NCBI GenBank assembly: GCA_902767775.1
Contig: CACXIP010000027.1
Coordinates: forward strand, 1-64,000
Direction of reading: 5' to 3'
Length of the DNA stretch: 64,000 nucleotides
Source of the DNA: an uncultured Prevotellaceae bacterium
GTDB lineage: Bacteria; Bacteroidota; Bacteroidia; Bacteroidales; Bacteroidaceae
Both the position numbers and the translations under genes were made by a program. Under the pieces are notes generated by a model. That model was not told the DNA's origin. It saw nothing but the letters and a program-made list of their open reading frames with translations, and searched no databases. Of the stretch, positions 34,767 to 44,262 are shown piece after piece; positions within the stretch are counted from its first letter, which is position 1; the number at the start of each line of letters is the position of its first letter.

Positions 34767-35078
34767 TTTTTGTTCTATTAATTTTTTCCTGTTTTTGTCT
34801 TCCGTTGGCTTCGGGGAAACCCTATCCCCTCTTATAATTGTTTGTCCTACGCCATTTTGGCCGCAAAGTTACAAATAAAAGTTTAATAAGGAAACATATT
34901 GATAGAATTTTATTGTTTTTTTTGATTATCCCGCCAGCCTATATTGCTTGTATGGCTTGTTTTGGATGGCTTTCAGACAAAAACTTTGTTTTTTATTTTG
35001 CATTGCATCCGTTTTTGAGTAATTTTGCAGCCATTATCGACATTATTAACAACCACTCAATAACAGTTATCACATAAT
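34767..35078. promoter_or_regulatory. Divergent promoter region of wzc-like gene and 35079 gene
   Basis: The minus strand has TAACTTTG (complement at 34864-34871) about 100 bp before the kinase start; the plus strand has TAATTTTG at 35020-35027, 51 bp before 35079. The rest is AT-rich and shows no gene. Confidence 0.6.
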
Positions 35079-35708
35079 ATGGGATTCTTTTCAAGGATTT
35101 TCGGAAAGAAAGAGAAAGAGGAAAAAGTAGGAGGCATCGAGGACTATATGACCTTGGTGCGGGTATATATGCAGGCTGCCATTGCCGAGAGGCTGGGCAT
35201 CACCAACCTGGCGATGCTGCCCGACCTCCGTACGTTCAAGACCACCCTCAAGGTGCCGACGCTCAACAACAAGTTGGGACCGGGCGAGAAGGTCAAGTGC
35301 AAGAAGATGATGAAGGAACTTTACAAAACCGATGATTTGTTCTTCAACGAATTGGATGCAACGGTAAGGAAAAACTGCAAGAAATTGCAGGATTTGCAGC
35401 CCTTTATGTATCAGTTCCAGGGCTTCACGCAGGATTTGATGATGCTGATGGGCAACCTGATGAAATTCAAGCTGCGCCTGCCTTCCTTCTTTAAGAAAGC
35501 TCTTTACACCATGACAGAGAAGACGGTGAGCGATATCTTCAACAAGAATGATTTCAAGGATGCCGGTGTGGTGAAGACCGTGTATGGCATCCGGCAGTAT
35601 AACAACCGTCTGGGATTCAGTCAGAAATGGGTGACCGATTTCGTCTATCAGGTAGTGATGCTGGCGAAGAAGGAACCCAGGAAGAAAGAAGACGACAACA
35701 AGAAATAA
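35079..35708 (+). CDS. Conserved hypothetical protein
   Basis: The 209-residue protein starts MGFFSRIFGKKEKEEKVGGI and is Lys/Met/Phe-rich and mostly helical with no signal peptide or TM segment. The GFFSRIFGKKEKE opening resembles an amphipathic membrane-contact helix, but that is a guess. I recognise no domain. It has its own -7 box (35020-35027) and is followed by the zapB-like/zapA/rny cluster with a separate promoter. Confidence 0.75.
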   Translation: MGFFSRIFGKKEKEEKVGGIEDYMTLVRVYMQAAIAERLGITNLAMLPDLRTFKTTLKVPTLNNKLGPGEKVKCKKMMKELYKTDDLFFNELDATVRKNCKKLQDLQPFMYQFQGFTQDLMMLMGNLMKFKLRLPSFFKKALYTMTEKTVSDIFNKNDFKDAGVVKTVYGIRQYNNRLGFSQKWVTDFVYQVVMLAKKEPRKKEDDNKK

Positions 35709-35786
35709 CCTCCCGCCCACATCGGTATGAGACGGCCTGTAAGGCAAAAAAATCACATTATTTTTGGATATTCTGATTTTATGCAG

Positions 35787-35794
35787 TACTTTTG
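35787..35794 (+). promoter_or_regulatory. -7 box TACTTTTG of the zapB-like gene
   Basis: TACTTTTG ends 18 bp before ATG 35813. Confidence 0.55.
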
Positions 35795-35812
35795 TGGGCA
35801 AATTGACAGATT

Positions 35813-36106
35813 ATGACTGCAGACGACAAGACGATTGCGCTGTTCACCACGAGGCTCCGCCAGATGCTCATCCAGTATGAGCAGCTCAAGGAGGAGAACA
35901 AAAGGCTGCGTGAGGAATTGGACAAGCGCGATGAAACCATCAATGAGATGGAGTCGAAGTTGAGTTCGACGCAGGATGACTATCATAGCCTGATGACGGC
36001 AAAGATGCTCGAGATCACTGATGGCGACATGGAGGCAGCTAAAGCCCGCCTGGCCAGGTTGATCAGAAGCGTCAACAAGTGTATCACACTCCTTAGTGAG
36101 CAATGA
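35813..36106 (+). CDS. ZapB-like coiled-coil protein
   Basis: The 97-residue protein is a single long coiled coil (about residues 12-60: RLRQMLIQYEQLKEENKRLR with heptads) and a helical C-terminus ending RLIRSVNKCITLLSEQ. Its place 8 bp before zapA suggests a cell-division partner of ZapA at the Z-ring, as for ZapB, but sequence identity alone would not prove this. Confidence 0.72.
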   Translation: MTADDKTIALFTTRLRQMLIQYEQLKEENKRLREELDKRDETINEMESKLSSTQDDYHSLMTAKMLEITDGDMEAAKARLARLIRSVNKCITLLSEQ

Positions 36107-36114
36107 TGTGAGCC

Positions 36115-36426
36115 ATGTCTGAGGAAAGAACTGACAAACTACATATTCGGCTGAACGTTGGCGATACGACCATCCCCATGAGGATTTTCCCTGAGGAAGA
36201 GGAGAAGTATCGCAGGGCTGCCAAACTCATCCGCAGTACGGTAACCCATTATACTTCGCGTGCCCAAGGAAAAAAGAGCGCTACAGACATTTTGTATATG
36301 GCGCTCATTGATATTGCGCTGAAGTATGAGGATGAGGTGGAGCGCAACGACACAGCCCCTTTCACAGATATGCTCACACGACTGACCTCGGAGATTGAGG
36401 ATGCCCTTGGCGCTTCCAAGGCATGA
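36115..36426 (+). CDS. zapA: Cell-division protein ZapA
   Basis: The 103-residue protein matches ZapA: N-terminal beta part KLHIRLNVGDTTIPMRI, then EEEEKYRRAAKLIRSTVTHY and a dimerisation helix with DILYMALIDIALKYE. It promotes FtsZ bundling. In Bacteroidetes it commonly precedes rny, as here (74 bp). Confidence 0.88.
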   Translation: MSEERTDKLHIRLNVGDTTIPMRIFPEEEEKYRRAAKLIRSTVTHYTSRAQGKKSATDILYMALIDIALKYEDEVERNDTAPFTDMLTRLTSEIEDALGASKA

Positions 36427-36500
36427 ATGATGCCCTGCCATGACCATGGCCGCATGGGTGCAAATGTGTGACGTATCAACAACCATATATATATATTATA

Positions 36501-38042
36501 ATGAACTTAGTAACAACCATTATCATTGCAGCAGTCTGCCTCATCGTGGGCTGCGCCATGGGCTATATGCTCTTTCTCCGTGTCATCAGGGGAAAATACA
36601 ATGAGATGATCGCGGCTGCCAACCATGAGTCGGAGGTCATCAAAGAGAAAAAACTGCTTGAGGTGAAGGAGAAATTCATCAACAAGAAGGCAGAACTCGA
36701 AAAAGAGGTGCAGGCACGCAACCAGAAGCTGCAGCAGAGCGAGAGCCGTCTGAAGCAGCGTGAGGTGTCGCTCAACCAAAAGCAGGAAGAACTGGGCCGC
36801 AGACGCCAGGAGGTGGAGCAGGCACAGAAACGCATAGAAAATGAGAAGAAGCTGCTCGTCATCAAGCAGGATGAACTGGAGAAGATGCAGAACCAGGAGC
36901 GTGAGAAACTGGAGGAACTCTCCGGACTGAGCGCCGAGGAGGCAAAGCACCGCCTGGTGGAGAGCCTCAAGGACGAGGCACGCACCGATGCTGCCAGCTA
37001 TGTCAATGAAATCATGGATGAGGCTAAACTCAACGCCAACGCACAGGCAAAGAAAATCGTCATCCAGACCATCCAGCGTGTGGCCACTGAGACTGCCATC
37101 GAGAACTCCGTCAGTGTGTTCCATATCGACAACGACGAGGTGAAGGGCAGAATCATTGGACGTGAGGGTCGCAATATCCGTGCCCTCGAGGCTGCCACCG
37201 GTGTCGAGATTGTAGTCGACGACACCCCCGAGGCCATCGTTATCTCCGCTTTCGACCCCATCCGCCGCGAGGTGTGCCGACTGGCGCTCCACCAACTGGT
37301 AGCCGACGGCCGCATCCATCCCGCACGCATCGAGGAGGTCGTGGCAAAAGTGAAGAAGCAACTCGACAACGAGGTGATAGAGACGGGCAAGCGCACCGCC
37401 ATCGACTTGGGTGTTCACGGACTGCATCCTGAACTGGTGCGTATCATCGGCAAGATGAAGTACCGCTCATCATATGGTCAGAACCTGCTGCAGCACGCCC
37501 GCGAGACAGCTAACCTCTGCGCCGTGATGGCATCCGAACTTGGCCTTAACCCCAAGAAGGCAAAGCGTGCCGGACTGCTCCACGATATCGGCAAGGTGCC
37601 TGATGAGGAGAGCGACCTGCCCCACGCACTCTATGGAGCCAAGATTGCAGAGAAATATAAGGAGAAACCCGACATCTGCAATGCTATCGGTGCTCACCAC
37701 GATGAGTTGGAGATGAACACCCTGCTGGCACCTATCGTGCAGATTTGCGACGCCATCTCTGGCGCCCGTCCCGGTGCCCGCCGTGAGATTGTGGAGGCTT
37801 ACATCAAACGACTCAACGACCTGGAGGCCATCGCCATGAGCTATCCTGGAGTGACCAAGACCTACGCTATCCAGGCTGGACGTGAGCTTCGCGTCATCGT
37901 TGGAGCCGACAAGATGGACGACAAGGAGACTGAGGCTCTCTCCGGTGAGATTGCCAACAAGATTCAGAACGAGATGACCTATCCCGGACAGGTGAAAATC
38001 ACCGTCATCCGCGAGACCCGCTCCGTGGCTTATGCCAAGTAG
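36501..38042 (+). CDS. rny: Ribonuclease Y
   Basis: The 513-residue protein has an N-terminal TM helix (about 3-25), a long charged coiled coil (about 30-200), a KH domain with [15 protein letters not shown] (about 220-234) and an HD domain with [12 protein letters not shown] (about 360-371) and AIGAHHDE. It is a membrane-bound endoribonuclease of mRNA turnover. ATG 36501 is chosen because it leads directly into the TM helix; an in-frame upstream start at 36468 is a TTG-like extension. An octamer repeat array begins 3 bp after the stop. Confidence 0.95.
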   Translation: MNLVTTIIIAAVCLIVGCAMGYMLFLRVIRGKYNEMIAAANHESEVIKEKKLLEVKEKFINKKAELEKEVQARNQKLQQSESRLKQREVSLNQKQEELGRRRQEVEQAQKRIENEKKLLVIKQDELEKMQNQEREKLEELSGLSAEEAKHRLVESLKDEARTDAASYVNEIMDEAKLNANAQAKKIVIQTIQRVATETAIENSVSVFHIDNDEVKGRIIGREGRNIRALEAATGVEIVVDDTPEAIVISAFDPIRREVCRLALHQLVADGRIHPARIEEVVAKVKKQLDNEVIETGKRTAIDLGVHGLHPELVRIIGKMKYRSSYGQNLLQHARETANLCAVMASELGLNPKKAKRAGLLHDIGKVPDEESDLPHALYGAKIAEKYKEKPDICNAIGAHHDELEMNTLLAPIVQICDAISGARPGARREIVEAYIKRLNDLEAIAMSYPGVTKTYAIQAGRELRVIVGADKMDDKETEALSGEIANKIQNEMTYPGQVKITVIRETRSVAYAK

Positions 38043-38045
38043 GGG

Positions 38046-38126
38046 TTGGTTGTTTGGTCGTTTGGTCGTTTGGTCGTTTGGTCGTTTAGGCGTTTAGGCG
38101 TTTGGGCGTTTGGGTGTTTAGGCGTT
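38046..38126 (+). repeat. Octamer array TTTGGTCG / TTTAGGCG after rny
   Basis: Ten tandem octamers: TTTGGTCG units grade into TTTAGGCG and TTTGGGCG. The array begins immediately after the rny stop codon. Confidence 0.88.
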
Positions 38127-38255
38127 TAGGCCTGAATTCTTCAATTCGCTAATTCGGGATAATATAATCAGAAGTTTGCAAAGCGTCTGGGGGATTAGAT
38201 AAAACCTGGAGATTCCTAAATCATCTGGACAATCCCCAAATACTATAAAAAAGGA

Positions 38256-38320
38256 GTTAAGCCTGATGTTCTGCAGCCCGAGTTGTGAAGGGGCAACAGA
38301 ATGTCAGGCTTAATTCTTTT
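38256..38320 (+). terminator. Long-stem hairpin upstream of nrdD
   Basis: GTTAAGCCTGATGTTCTG (38256-38273) pairs with CAGAATGTCAGGCTTAAT (38297-38314) around a 23-nt loop, followed by TCTTTT. It may terminate rny transcription; a structured RNA or regulatory hairpin is possible. Confidence 0.6.
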
Positions 38321-38564
38321 ATTCATGTTGAGCATGCTCAACTTTCTCTACCTTCAACTACTACCATCCGTCTATGCCATGGATGATGATTTTGTGGATT
38401 GCCTTGAAGAACGGCTGTAAAAAATGCGTAAAGGATTAATAGCCAATAAGTATACTTGGAACACTCAATTTTTGCTAAGAGTTTTGTAAACAAAAAATCA
38501 TTAAAATACCTTAAAGAAATGCTTTTTCCTCATCAAAAAGGAATAACGTAACGGATAATTATAT

Positions 38565-38572
38565 TAACTTTG
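38565..38572 (+). promoter_or_regulatory. -7 box TAACTTTG of nrdD
   Basis: TAACTTTG at 38565-38572 gives a leader of about 120 nt before ATG 38696; no known riboswitch recognised. Confidence 0.6.
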
Positions 38573-38695
38573 TAAGCGAAATAAAAAATCTATTTCTGCA
38601 ACTTACGAAGAAGAATTTTTTTAAAAGTTGACCAAAACGGAAAACTTTTTTTGAAATTTGAGAGGAAATGTTCTCCAAAACCTATAACAAAGACA

Positions 38696-40789
38696 ATGAG
38701 GGATTATACTATTTTGAAGCGTGACGGCAAGCGCGACCGCTTCTCGCTCGACAAGATTATGACGGCCATTATCAAGGCCTTCCAGTCTGTTGGAGAGTCA
38801 GCCGATTTGGGCTCTATCTCCAAGATTATCAGTCATTTGAATATCACCGACAACATCACCGTCGAGGATATCCAGAACGAGGTGGAAGAGGCTCTGATGC
38901 GAGAGGGTCACTACAAAGTGGCTAAGTCGTTTATGCTCTATCGGCAGAAGCATACCGAGGACCGCGAGACGATGGAGCGGTTGAAATTTTTGGCAGACTA
39001 TGTGGATGCTGCCAACGCAGCCACTGGTTCGAAATATGATGCCAATGCCAATGTGGAGCACAAAAATATTGCAACACTCATCGGCGAATTGCCCAAGGCA
39101 AGTTTCATCCGGCTCAACCGCCGGTTGCTCACCGACCGTATCAAGAAAATGTATGGTAAGGAACTGGCTGATGAGTACATCGACAAGCTGACCAAACACT
39201 TCATCTATAAGAACGACGAGACTTCGCTCGCCAACTACTGTGCTTCCATCACGATGTACCCATGGCTCATCGGCGGCACCATGTCGATTGGCGGCAACTC
39301 CACCGCACCCACCAACCTCAAGTCGTTCTGCGGAGGTTTCGTCAATATGGTCTTCATGGTGTCGAGCATGCTCAGCGGCGCCTGCGCCACTCCAGAGTTC
39401 CTCATGTATCTCAACTATTTCATCGGACTGGAGTATGGCAAGGACTACTGGAAGGAGCCCGACCGCGTTGTCGACCTTTCCGTCAAGCAACGCTCCATCG
39501 ACAAGATGATTACCGACTGCTTCGAGCAGATTGTGTATTCCATCAACCAGCCCACCGGCGCCCGCAACTACCAGGCCGTGTTCTGGAACATCGCCTATTA
39601 CGACAAATATTATTTCGAGAGCCTTTTCGGCAACTTCTATTTCCCCGACGGGTCACAGCCTGACTGGGAAGGACTGTCATGGTTGCAGAAACGCTTCATG
39701 AAGTGGTTCAACAAGGAGCGCACAAAGGCAGTGCTCACCTTCCCCGTTGAGACCATGGCATTGCTCACCTCCGACGGCGACGTCATCGACAAGGAGTGGG
39801 GCGACTTCACCGCTGAGATGTATGCTGAGGGGCACTCGTTCTTCACCTATATGAGCGACAACGCCGACTCACTGAGTTCATGCTGCCGCTTGCGCAACGA
39901 GATACAGGACAATGGTTTCAGCTACACCCTCGGTGCTGGTGGCGTGTCGACAGGCTCGAAGAGCGTGCTCACCATCAACCTCAACCGCTGCATCCAGTAT
40001 GCCGTCAACAACGGGATGGACTACAAGGAGTATCTCTCGCACGTCATCGACCTCTGCCACAAGGTGCAGCTGGCATACAACGAGAACCTGAAGGACCTGA
40101 AGGAGCACGGCATGCTGCCGCTCTTCGACGCAGGCTACATCAATATCGGCAGACAGTATCTCACCATCGGTGTCAACGGCTTGGTGGAGGCTGCTGAGTT
40201 CATGGGGCTGAAGATTGACGACAACCCCCAATACCTTGCATTCGTGCAGGAGGTGCTCGGCCTGGTGGAGAAGTACAACAAACAGTACCGCACCAAGGAT
40301 GTCCTCTTCAACTGTGAGATGATACCTGCGGAGAACGTGGGTGTGAAACATGCCAAGTGGGACCGCGAGGACGGCTATTTCGTGCCACGTGACTGCTACA
40401 ACAGCTACTTCTACATTGTGGAGGACGACTCGCTGAACATCATCGACAAGTTCAAACTCCATGGCGCACCCTATATTGAGCACCTCACAGGCGGTTCGGC
40501 GCTGCATATGAACCTTGAGGAGCACCTCTCGAAGCAACAGTACAGGCAGTTGCTGCGTGTGGCTGCCAAGGAGGGATGCAACTACTTCACTTTCAACATC
40601 CCCAACACCATCTGCAACGACTGTGGATATATCGACAAGCGCTATCTGAAGGAGTGCCCGCACTGCCACTCGAAGAACATCGACTATATGACCCGTATCA
40701 TCGGCTATCTCAAGAGAGTGAGCAACTTCTCACAGCCACGTCAGGAGGAAGCTCAGCGCCGGTTCTATGCAGGTCAGGAGAAACTGTAA
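38696..40789 (+). CDS. nrdD: Anaerobic (class III) ribonucleoside-triphosphate reductase
   Basis: The 697-residue protein has an N-terminal ATP-cone (MRDYTILKRDGKRDRFSLDK), the NrdD barrel (SIGGNSTAPTNLKSFCGGFV), a C-terminal Zn site CNDCGY...CPHCHSK and the glycyl-radical site in RIIGYLKRVSNFS near the end. It makes deoxynucleotides without oxygen and needs the activase NrdG, encoded 21 bp downstream. ATG 38696 is used; an upstream in-frame codon at 38651 is TTG. This fits a strict anaerobe. Confidence 0.96.
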   Translation: MRDYTILKRDGKRDRFSLDKIMTAIIKAFQSVGESADLGSISKIISHLNITDNITVEDIQNEVEEALMREGHYKVAKSFMLYRQKHTEDRETMERLKFLADYVDAANAATGSKYDANANVEHKNIATLIGELPKASFIRLNRRLLTDRIKKMYGKELADEYIDKLTKHFIYKNDETSLANYCASITMYPWLIGGTMSIGGNSTAPTNLKSFCGGFVNMVFMVSSMLSGACATPEFLMYLNYFIGLEYGKDYWKEPDRVVDLSVKQRSIDKMITDCFEQIVYSINQPTGARNYQAVFWNIAYYDKYYFESLFGNFYFPDGSQPDWEGLSWLQKRFMKWFNKERTKAVLTFPVETMALLTSDGDVIDKEWGDFTAEMYAEGHSFFTYMSDNADSLSSCCRLRNEIQDNGFSYTLGAGGVSTGSKSVLTINLNRCIQYAVNNGMDYKEYLSHVIDLCHKVQLAYNENLKDLKEHGMLPLFDAGYINIGRQYLTIGVNGLVEAAEFMGLKIDDNPQYLAFVQEVLGLVEKYNKQYRTKDVLFNCEMIPAENVGVKHAKWDREDGYFVPRDCYNSYFYIVEDDSLNIIDKFKLHGAPYIEHLTGGSALHMNLEEHLSKQQYRQLLRVAAKEGCNYFTFNIPNTICNDCGYIDKRYLKECPHCHSKNIDYMTRIIGYLKRVSNFSQPRQEEAQRRFYAGQEKL

Positions 40790-40810
40790 AGTCTTTACCA
40801 CCCCAAAGCC

Positions 40811-41275
40811 ATGCTGAAATACGTCAATACTTCCGTTGTGTTTCAGGAGATACCCGACGAGGTGACCCTCGCCATCAACATCTCCAACTGTCCGTGCCGC
40901 TGCCCGGGTTGTCACAGCCAATACCTGTGGGAGAACATCGGCAATCCGCTGACCCCCATGGTCATTGATATGCTGTTGGACCAATATGGAAAAGACATCA
41001 CCTGCGTCGCCTTTATGGGAGGTGATGCCGAACCCGCCTATGTCAACATGCTGGCACGCCACATCCACCGTGAGCATGCCCAGACGAAGGTGGCATGGTA
41101 CAGTGGACGGCAGCGTGTGCCGTCGACGGTGAGGAAATCAGATTTCGACTATATTAAAGTAGGTCCGTATATCGCCCATCTGGGGTGCCTCAAGGACCGC
41201 ACCACCAACCAAAGATTATACAAGCGCGCCTCTGGCGACGACTTCACTGATGTGACCCCGTTTTTTTGGAAATGA
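40811..41275 (+). CDS. nrdG: Anaerobic ribonucleotide reductase activating protein
   Basis: The 154-residue radical-SAM protein has the 4Fe-4S motif CPCRCPGC (CxxxCxxC, about residues 27-34) and FMGGDAEP for SAM binding. It installs the glycyl radical on NrdD. The following luxR-type gene starts within its stop codon. Confidence 0.95.
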   Translation: MLKYVNTSVVFQEIPDEVTLAINISNCPCRCPGCHSQYLWENIGNPLTPMVIDMLLDQYGKDITCVAFMGGDAEPAYVNMLARHIHREHAQTKVAWYSGRQRVPSTVRKSDFDYIKVGPYIAHLGCLKDRTTNQRLYKRASGDDFTDVTPFFWK

Positions 41276-41862
41276 CCGACGTAAGACCCCTTGTGGCGAT
41301 TGTATGCGCCAACTCACTCACGGTAGTGGGTTTGAAACAGCTGCTCCAGAGCGTAATGCCTACCATTGAGGTGGAGGCATTCGCTTCTGCCAGCGAACTG
41401 CAAGAGGGTCAGCCCGAACGGTTTTTCCATTATTTTGTAGATATCAGCATCTTTCTTACCGACCGTTCTTTTTTTTCAGCACACAGGCACCGCACCATTG
41501 TGCTGACCACAGCCCCTGAGCATGCCGCACAGTTGGCTGATTTCCATTGTGTCTGTGTCACAGGTGGTGAGAAGGCTTTTGTGAAATCGTTGCTGCAGAT
41601 GATGCGGCGCGGTCATCCCCAAGGTGAGCACATCTCGCATGGTGCACAGCAGCGACCGCAGCTGTCGCCAAGGGAGGTGGAGGTCCTCTCCTTGTTGGCG
41701 AGGGGCTTCATCAACAAGGAGATAGCCGACCGTCTCTGCATCAGCCTCACCACCGTCATCACCCATCGCAAGAACATTGTCGAGAAGCTGGGAATGCGCA
41801 GCGTCTCGGCTCTTACCATCTATGCCGTCATGAACGGCTATGTCGATTTGGAACAGATTTAG
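41272..41862 (+). CDS. LuxR-family transcription factor with degenerate receiver
   Basis: The 196-residue protein has an N-terminal receiver-like fold (about 6-115) and a C-terminal LuxR HTH (about 128-190: LSPREVEVLSLLARGFINKE, IADRLCISLTTVITHRKNIV). The receiver lacks the usual acidic pair after beta-1 (AIVCANS), though an Asp in YFVDISIF and Thr in IVLTTA remain, so phosphorylation is doubtful. It overlaps nrdG by 4 bp (ATGA), implying translational coupling with anaerobic dNTP synthesis. ATG 41272 is chosen over TTG at 41266. Confidence 0.85.
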   Translation: MTDVRPLVAIVCANSLTVVGLKQLLQSVMPTIEVEAFASASELQEGQPERFFHYFVDISIFLTDRSFFSAHRHRTIVLTTAPEHAAQLADFHCVCVTGGEKAFVKSLLQMMRRGHPQGEHISHGAQQRPQLSPREVEVLSLLARGFINKEIADRLCISLTTVITHRKNIVEKLGMRSVSALTIYAVMNGYVDLEQI

Positions 41863-41864
41863 GG

Positions 41865-43154
41865 TTACAGCCAGGGGGCGAGCAGGTGGGCAAACCATCC
41901 CACGGTTTTCTGCCAGCGCGTGCGGAAACGGTTCCATGATTCGGGTGTCAGCAGAAAACTTTTGCTCTTGTCGTTGTCAAAGATGTGGTCGAGTTGGCGT
42001 GTCACGCATGAGTCGACGATGACCGCATTGGCCTCATAGTCGAAGCGCAGGCTTCTCGCATTGAGGTTGGCGCTTCCCACGGTGCAGAATTTCCCGTCTA
42101 CGGTGATGATTTTGGTGTGGTGGAATCCCGGTTCGTAAATCCACACGTTGACGCCGTGTTTCATCAGTTTGTGGGCATTGTAGAATCCGCAGTCGGGCGT
42201 GAGTGGGATATCGCTTTTGGCAGATACCATCACCTCCACTTTCACACCTCTTTTGGCAGCATTTCTCAGTGCTTTCTTCAGTTTCCCGTTCAGTGTGAAG
42301 TAGGGATTGATGAGTTTGATGCTGTCTTGTGCGTCGTTGATGGCATTGACATAGAAATCCCTGATGATGCTGCTGCTTATGTGAGGCTCACGGTTGATGA
42401 TGCCCACGGTCTGATGGTTCTTGGACGCGGTAGTGTCGGGCTTCAGTCCTTTGGGCTCTTCGGCGGGAGCGGTGAGTCGGAAGTATTTGGGGTCGCCGGC
42501 GAGATTCTCACCCGTCACCTTCTTCCACATCTTCATAAAGATGCGCTGCAGTGTGTTCACCTCCTCGCCCTCGATGCGGCAGTGCATGTCGCGCCATTCG
42601 CCCACCACCTCCGTACCGTTGATGTAGTAGTCGGCGACGTTCATCCCGCCGGTGTATGCCACCCTCCCGTCGATGACCACAATCTTGCGGTGGTCGCGGC
42701 TCCACACATGGTTGATCCACGGGAAGCGTAAGGGGTCGAACTCGTATATCTGGATGCCGTTGGCACGAATTGCCTTCAGGTGGCGCTTGCGCAGCGGCTT
42801 GTTGTTGGAGTCGTTGCCGAAGCCGTCGAAGAGCGCACGCACCTCCACGCCCTCCTTTGCTTTGTCCTCGAGCAGGTGGAACAGCAGGCGGGCGATGGAG
42901 TCGTTGCGGAAGTTGAAGTATTCCAGGTGTATGCTGCTGCGTGCCTGGCGGATGGCCTCGAACATATCGTCGAATTTCTCCTGTCCGCTGGTGAGCAGCG
43001 TCACGCTGTTGTCATGAGAGAATGTCACACCTTCATCCCTCATCTGGCTGATGATCAGCGAGTCGCTTGCCTGTGAATAGGCAGCGGCAGCCGACACCCA
43101 CATTATGAGCAACAGTGGGATTATTCTCATTGATTTGCTTTGTTTGGACAGCAT
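41865..43154 (-). CDS. Secreted phospholipase D / cardiolipin-synthase-like protein
   Basis: The 429-residue protein has a signal peptide (MRIIPLLLIMWVSAAAAYSQ after a short basic start) and two PLD HKD motifs: RDHRKIVVIDG (about 175) and FHHTKIITVDGKFCTVGSANL (second half). It lacks the N-terminal TM pair of typical Cls and is probably periplasmic. It may make cardiolipin or hydrolyse phosphodiesters. A minus-strand TACCTTTG box at 43192-43199 lies inside the longer frame that starts at 43202, which excludes that start; 43154 or 43130 remain possible. Confidence 0.87.
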   Translation of the reverse strand: MLSKQSKSMRIIPLLLIMWVSAAAAYSQASDSLIISQMRDEGVTFSHDNSVTLLTSGQEKFDDMFEAIRQARSSIHLEYFNFRNDSIARLLFHLLEDKAKEGVEVRALFDGFGNDSNNKPLRKRHLKAIRANGIQIYEFDPLRFPWINHVWSRDHRKIVVIDGRVAYTGGMNVADYYINGTEVVGEWRDMHCRIEGEEVNTLQRIFMKMWKKVTGENLAGDPKYFRLTAPAEEPKGLKPDTTASKNHQTVGIINREPHISSSIIRDFYVNAINDAQDSIKLINPYFTLNGKLKKALRNAAKRGVKVEVMVSAKSDIPLTPDCGFYNAHKLMKHGVNVWIYEPGFHHTKIITVDGKFCTVGSANLNARSLRFDYEANAVIVDSCVTRQLDHIFDNDKSKSFLLTPESWNRFRTRWQKTVGWFAHLLAPWL

Positions 43155-43191
43155 AATTCTCACATCTCTACAGGGATGTCTTTTTGCGCGG

Positions 43192-43199
43192 CAAAGGTA
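43192..43199 (-). promoter_or_regulatory. -7 box TACCTTTG of the PLD gene
   Basis: CAAAGGTA on the plus strand; 37 bp upstream of ATG 43154 on the minus strand. Confidence 0.6.
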
Positions 43200-43274
43200 C
43201 ATCTTTATTCTGAAAGGGCAAAATAAAGTGGAGAATAATGCACAAACAGTAGGTTTGGGATGAAGACAAGTTGG

Positions 43275-44231
43275 TCAGAGCATGCAGCGGTAGTGGTCGA
43301 CGACCCCGAGGAGATGCCGCTCCTGGTCGACGACCAATACGGAGTGTACCTTGTGCTGGTTCATCATCCGCTGGATTTCCGTCACTTTCGTCTCTGGTGT
43401 CACGCATTTGGGTTGGCGTGTCATGATGTCGCCCACCGTCCTGTTGAAGAATTCCGACTGCCATCGCTCCATGGCACGGCGGATGTCGCCATCGGTGATG
43501 ATGCCTTCCACGCGTCCGTCGAGCAGTGCCACGCCAAGTCCCAGCTTTCCCTTGCTCACGAGGATGATGGCCTCGCCCAGGTGCATGTCGGCGGGGACGA
43601 TGGGCAGGTCGTCGCTCTTCATCACGTCGCGGGCGGTGGTGAGCAGGCGCTTGCCCAGTTCGCCGCCAGGGTGGAACTGTGCGAAGTCTTTGGGACGGAA
43701 ATGGCGCACCTCCATCAGTGCTACTGCCAGTGCGTCGCCCATGGCGAGAGCGGCGGTGGTGCTGCTTGTGGGGGCAAGGTTGAGCGGGCATGCCTCCTTC
43801 TCCACTCTGACGAGAATGTGTACTGTGGAGTATTTCGCAAGCAGTGACTGCGGGTTGCCCGTCATGGCGATGATGGGGATGCCGTTGTGGAGTACGATGG
43901 GGATGAAACGCAGCAGTTCGTCGGTCTGTCCTGAGTTGCTGAGGGCAAGCACCACGTCATCGGGTGTCATCACCCCCAGGTCGCCATGGAAGACGTCCAA
44001 CGGGTTGATGTAGAATGCTGGTGTTCCTGTGCTCGATAGGGTGGCTGCGATTTTTGCGCCCACGTTGCCGCTCTTGCCCACTCCTGTGACAATTACCTTG
44101 CCGTGGCAGTGGTAAATCATGTCGACGGCGCGGTCGAACTGTTCGTCGAGTTGGCTGATGAGGTCGGTGAGTGCTTTTGCCTCGTCTCTGAGGCATTGGG
44201 CTGCATATTCTCTGGGAAGATGATTGTTCAT
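43275..44231 (-). CDS. kdsD: Arabinose-5-phosphate isomerase
   Basis: The 318-residue protein has a SIS domain (about 40-175: GVGKSGNVGAKIAATLSSTG; SNSGQTDELL) and two CBS domains (about 205-318). It converts ribulose-5-phosphate to arabinose-5-phosphate, the first step to Kdo for lipopolysaccharide. kdsA lies directly upstream on the same strand (31 bp), so the two Kdo steps are co-expressed. Confidence 0.94.
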   Translation of the reverse strand: MNNHLPREYAAQCLRDEAKALTDLISQLDEQFDRAVDMIYHCHGKVIVTGVGKSGNVGAKIAATLSSTGTPAFYINPLDVFHGDLGVMTPDDVVLALSNSGQTDELLRFIPIVLHNGIPIIAMTGNPQSLLAKYSTVHILVRVEKEACPLNLAPTSSTTAALAMGDALAVALMEVRHFRPKDFAQFHPGGELGKRLLTTARDVMKSDDLPIVPADMHLGEAIILVSKGKLGLGVALLDGRVEGIITDGDIRRAMERWQSEFFNRTVGDIMTRQPKCVTPETKVTEIQRMMNQHKVHSVLVVDQERHLLGVVDHYRCML

Positions 44232-44262
44232 TGTTGTTGGTTGATAATTGGGGCTGTCCCCT

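Larger units (their letters stand above)
38043..38695. other. Gene-free spacer between rny and nrdD
   Basis: It holds an octamer array (38046-38126), an inverted copy of the GAATTCTTCAATTCGCTAAT-TCGGGAT repeat (38134-38163), a large hairpin (38256-38320) and a 330-bp AT-rich stretch ending in the nrdD promoter TAACTTTG (38565-38572) and a 123-nt leader. I see no coding sequence. Confidence 0.7.
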
